From: an uncultured Rhodospirillales bacterium
GTDB taxonomy: Bacteria; Pseudomonadota; Alphaproteobacteria; Acetobacterales; Acetobacteraceae
Assembly: GCA_903904805.1 (NCBI GenBank)
Contig: CAIVDX010000093.1
Span: 1 to 7,462 of the forward strand
Length of the DNA: 7,462 nucleotides
Direction of reading: 5' to 3'
In this document: in pieces, positions 6,505-7,462 of the stretch
How positions within the stretch are numbered: position 1 is the stretch's first letter
Layout of the letters: each line of letters begins with the position of its first letter
Notes under the pieces: model-generated
Databases searched by the model: none
The model's input: only the letters and a program-made list of their open reading frames with translations
Told to the model about the DNA's origin: nothing
Made by a program: the position numbers and the translations under genes

Positions 6505-7462
6505 CTACGGAATCGCCGTCTCCCCCCCAGGCAGACTGACCGGCACCCACTTCCCCCCAGCCGCATCCCACCGCGTGATGATCGCATCCTTCGCGTCCAA
6601 TCCGCGCTGTGGCACCTTGGTGAAATCATAGAGTCCGTTCATCCCCGCCCACGCGGTCTGGCTCGTCATCCACTCCTTCACCTGCGGCGCCTTCGCGTCC
6701 GGCCCCAGCGCCTTCAACGCATCCGTCACCATCAGCAGTGTGTCCCAAACGCCGGCGGCCATATAGTCAATCGGCAATTTATTCGTATTGGCAATGGTGA
6801 AGAATTCCTGCTGCCGCGCCTCCACCCGCGGATCCAGCGCATACTGCCCCTCATGCGGCAGATAGGCCGTGACCGGCACCAGCAACTGCTTCGGCAGGAA
6901 CCCGGCGAACTGCGTCATCACCGAATTCACCATGTTGCCAGTCGTCGTCACCACCGGCACGTCCACCCCTGCCTGGATCAGCCCCTTGAAGATGTTGGCG
7001 ATCGCCGAGCCGGTGCTCCACGCAATCACCACCTGCGGCTCGGCCGCGCGAATCCGCTCCGTCTGCGCCGAGACCGACACATCGGTGATGTTGAACCGCG
7101 TGCGCGCGGCAATCGTCAGTCCAGCATTCTCCGGCCGCGCCAGCGCGGCATCAAAGCCCTGCTCAATCTCCTGCCCGGTCGCGTCGGTGCTGGTGATGGT
7201 GGCGATCCGCGTCCATCCCTTCGCGCGAAAGTAGTTGAATGCCACAGAGATCAACGTCTGCGTGTTCACCCCGATCGAGAACATGTAGCTGCCCGCCGGC
7301 GGCCGCATGCCCGGTGACATGCAATAGGTGAACGGCCCATTCTTCAACAATGGCGCCTCGGCGTTGCACATGGCCACGAGGCTGGAGCCGATCATGACCG
7401 CTGGCTTTGACGCCAGGATCTCGTTGGCCGCCTGCACGGCCACCTGCGGGCTGGTCTGATCA
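6505..7462 (-). CDS. ABC transporter periplasmic substrate-binding protein, LivK-like type 1 fold, 5'-truncated
   Basis: The frame stays open to the right window edge, giving 318 visible residues ending at TAG 6507-6505; the GTG at 7443 is an internal valine, and the signal peptide and first part are outside. The sequence fits the type 1 periplasmic binding proteins that capture branched-chain amino acids, amides or aromatic acids for Liv-type ABC importers. Visible hallmarks are DQTSPQVAVQAANEILASKP and VMIGSS near the left of the fragment, then a TQTLISVAFNYFRAKGWTRI helix-strand, STDATGQEIEQGF (interlobe region), a second-lobe segment PQVVIAWSTGSA, and MAAGVWDTLLMVTDAL in the C-terminal lobe. 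Cys32 and Cys47 of the fragment lie close together and could form a disulfide, as LIV-binding protein does with another spacing; this is inference. Permease and ATPase genes would be expected outside the window. The ligand cannot be told from sequence. Confidence 0.88.
   Translation of the reverse strand, partial: DQTSPQVAVQAANEILASKPAVMIGSSLVAMCNAEAPLLKNGPFTYCMSPGMRPPAGSYMFSIGVNTQTLISVAFNYFRAKGWTRIATITSTDATGQEIEQGFDAALARPENAGLTIAARTRFNITDVSVSAQTERIRAAEPQVVIAWSTGSAIANIFKGLIQAGVDVPVVTTTGNMVNSVMTQFAGFLPKQLLVPVTAYLPHEGQYALDPRVEARQQEFFTIANTNKLPIDYMAAGVWDTLLMVTDALKALGPDAKAPQVKEWMTSQTAWAGMNGLYDFTKVPQRGLDAKDAIITRWDAAGGKWVPVSLPGGETAIP

Noticed and set aside
7441..7443. GTG as the start codon of the substrate-binding protein
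   Set aside because: The frame continues open upstream to the window edge with family-like sequence (DQTSPQV), and no signal peptide follows the GTG, so it is an internal valine.

Overview
The window is a compact, GC-rich chromosomal stretch with five protein genes, two of them cut by the window edges, and no RNA genes, mobile elements or CRISPR. The strong G/C third-position bias and the gene types (a large asparaginase-like protein, a choline-dehydrogenase-like GMC oxidoreductase, a LivK-type binding protein and a B12-dependent ribonucleotide reductase) suggest an alphaproteobacterium, perhaps Acetobacteraceae or a relative. That placement is inference from sequence style, not a database match.

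Layout from left to right: (1) positions 1-1575, plus strand, the 3' part of a large asparaginase/glutaminase-family protein; (2) positions 3201-1597, minus strand, a complete FAD-dependent GMC oxidoreductase starting at GTG and converging on gene 1 with a 21-base gap; (3) positions 3412-4026, plus strand, a small exported carboxymuconolactone-decarboxylase-family protein, divergent from the oxidoreductase across a 210-base intergenic region that must hold both promoters; (4) positions 4195-6462, plus strand, an adenosylcobalamin-dependent (class II) ribonucleotide reductase, followed by a clear intrinsic terminator; (5) positions 7462-6505, minus strand, the C-terminal part of an ABC-transporter periplasmic substrate-binding protein converging on gene 4.

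The genes do not form one obvious pathway. The reductase is a housekeeping enzyme for DNA precursors. The other four look like nutrient uptake and catabolism genes (amide hydrolysis, alcohol oxidation, an exported AhpD/CMD-fold protein, solute binding). Only the oxidoreductase and CMD genes share a control region, so a functional link is most plausible there.

No convincing new multi-gene system is present. The points most worth a second look are a perfect 10-bp inverted repeat inside the reductase gene, just before its catalytic-cysteine motif; the altered catalytic Thr-Asp motif (Ser-Pro) and long extra N-terminal region of the asparaginase-like protein; and the cysteine-free, exported CMD protein.
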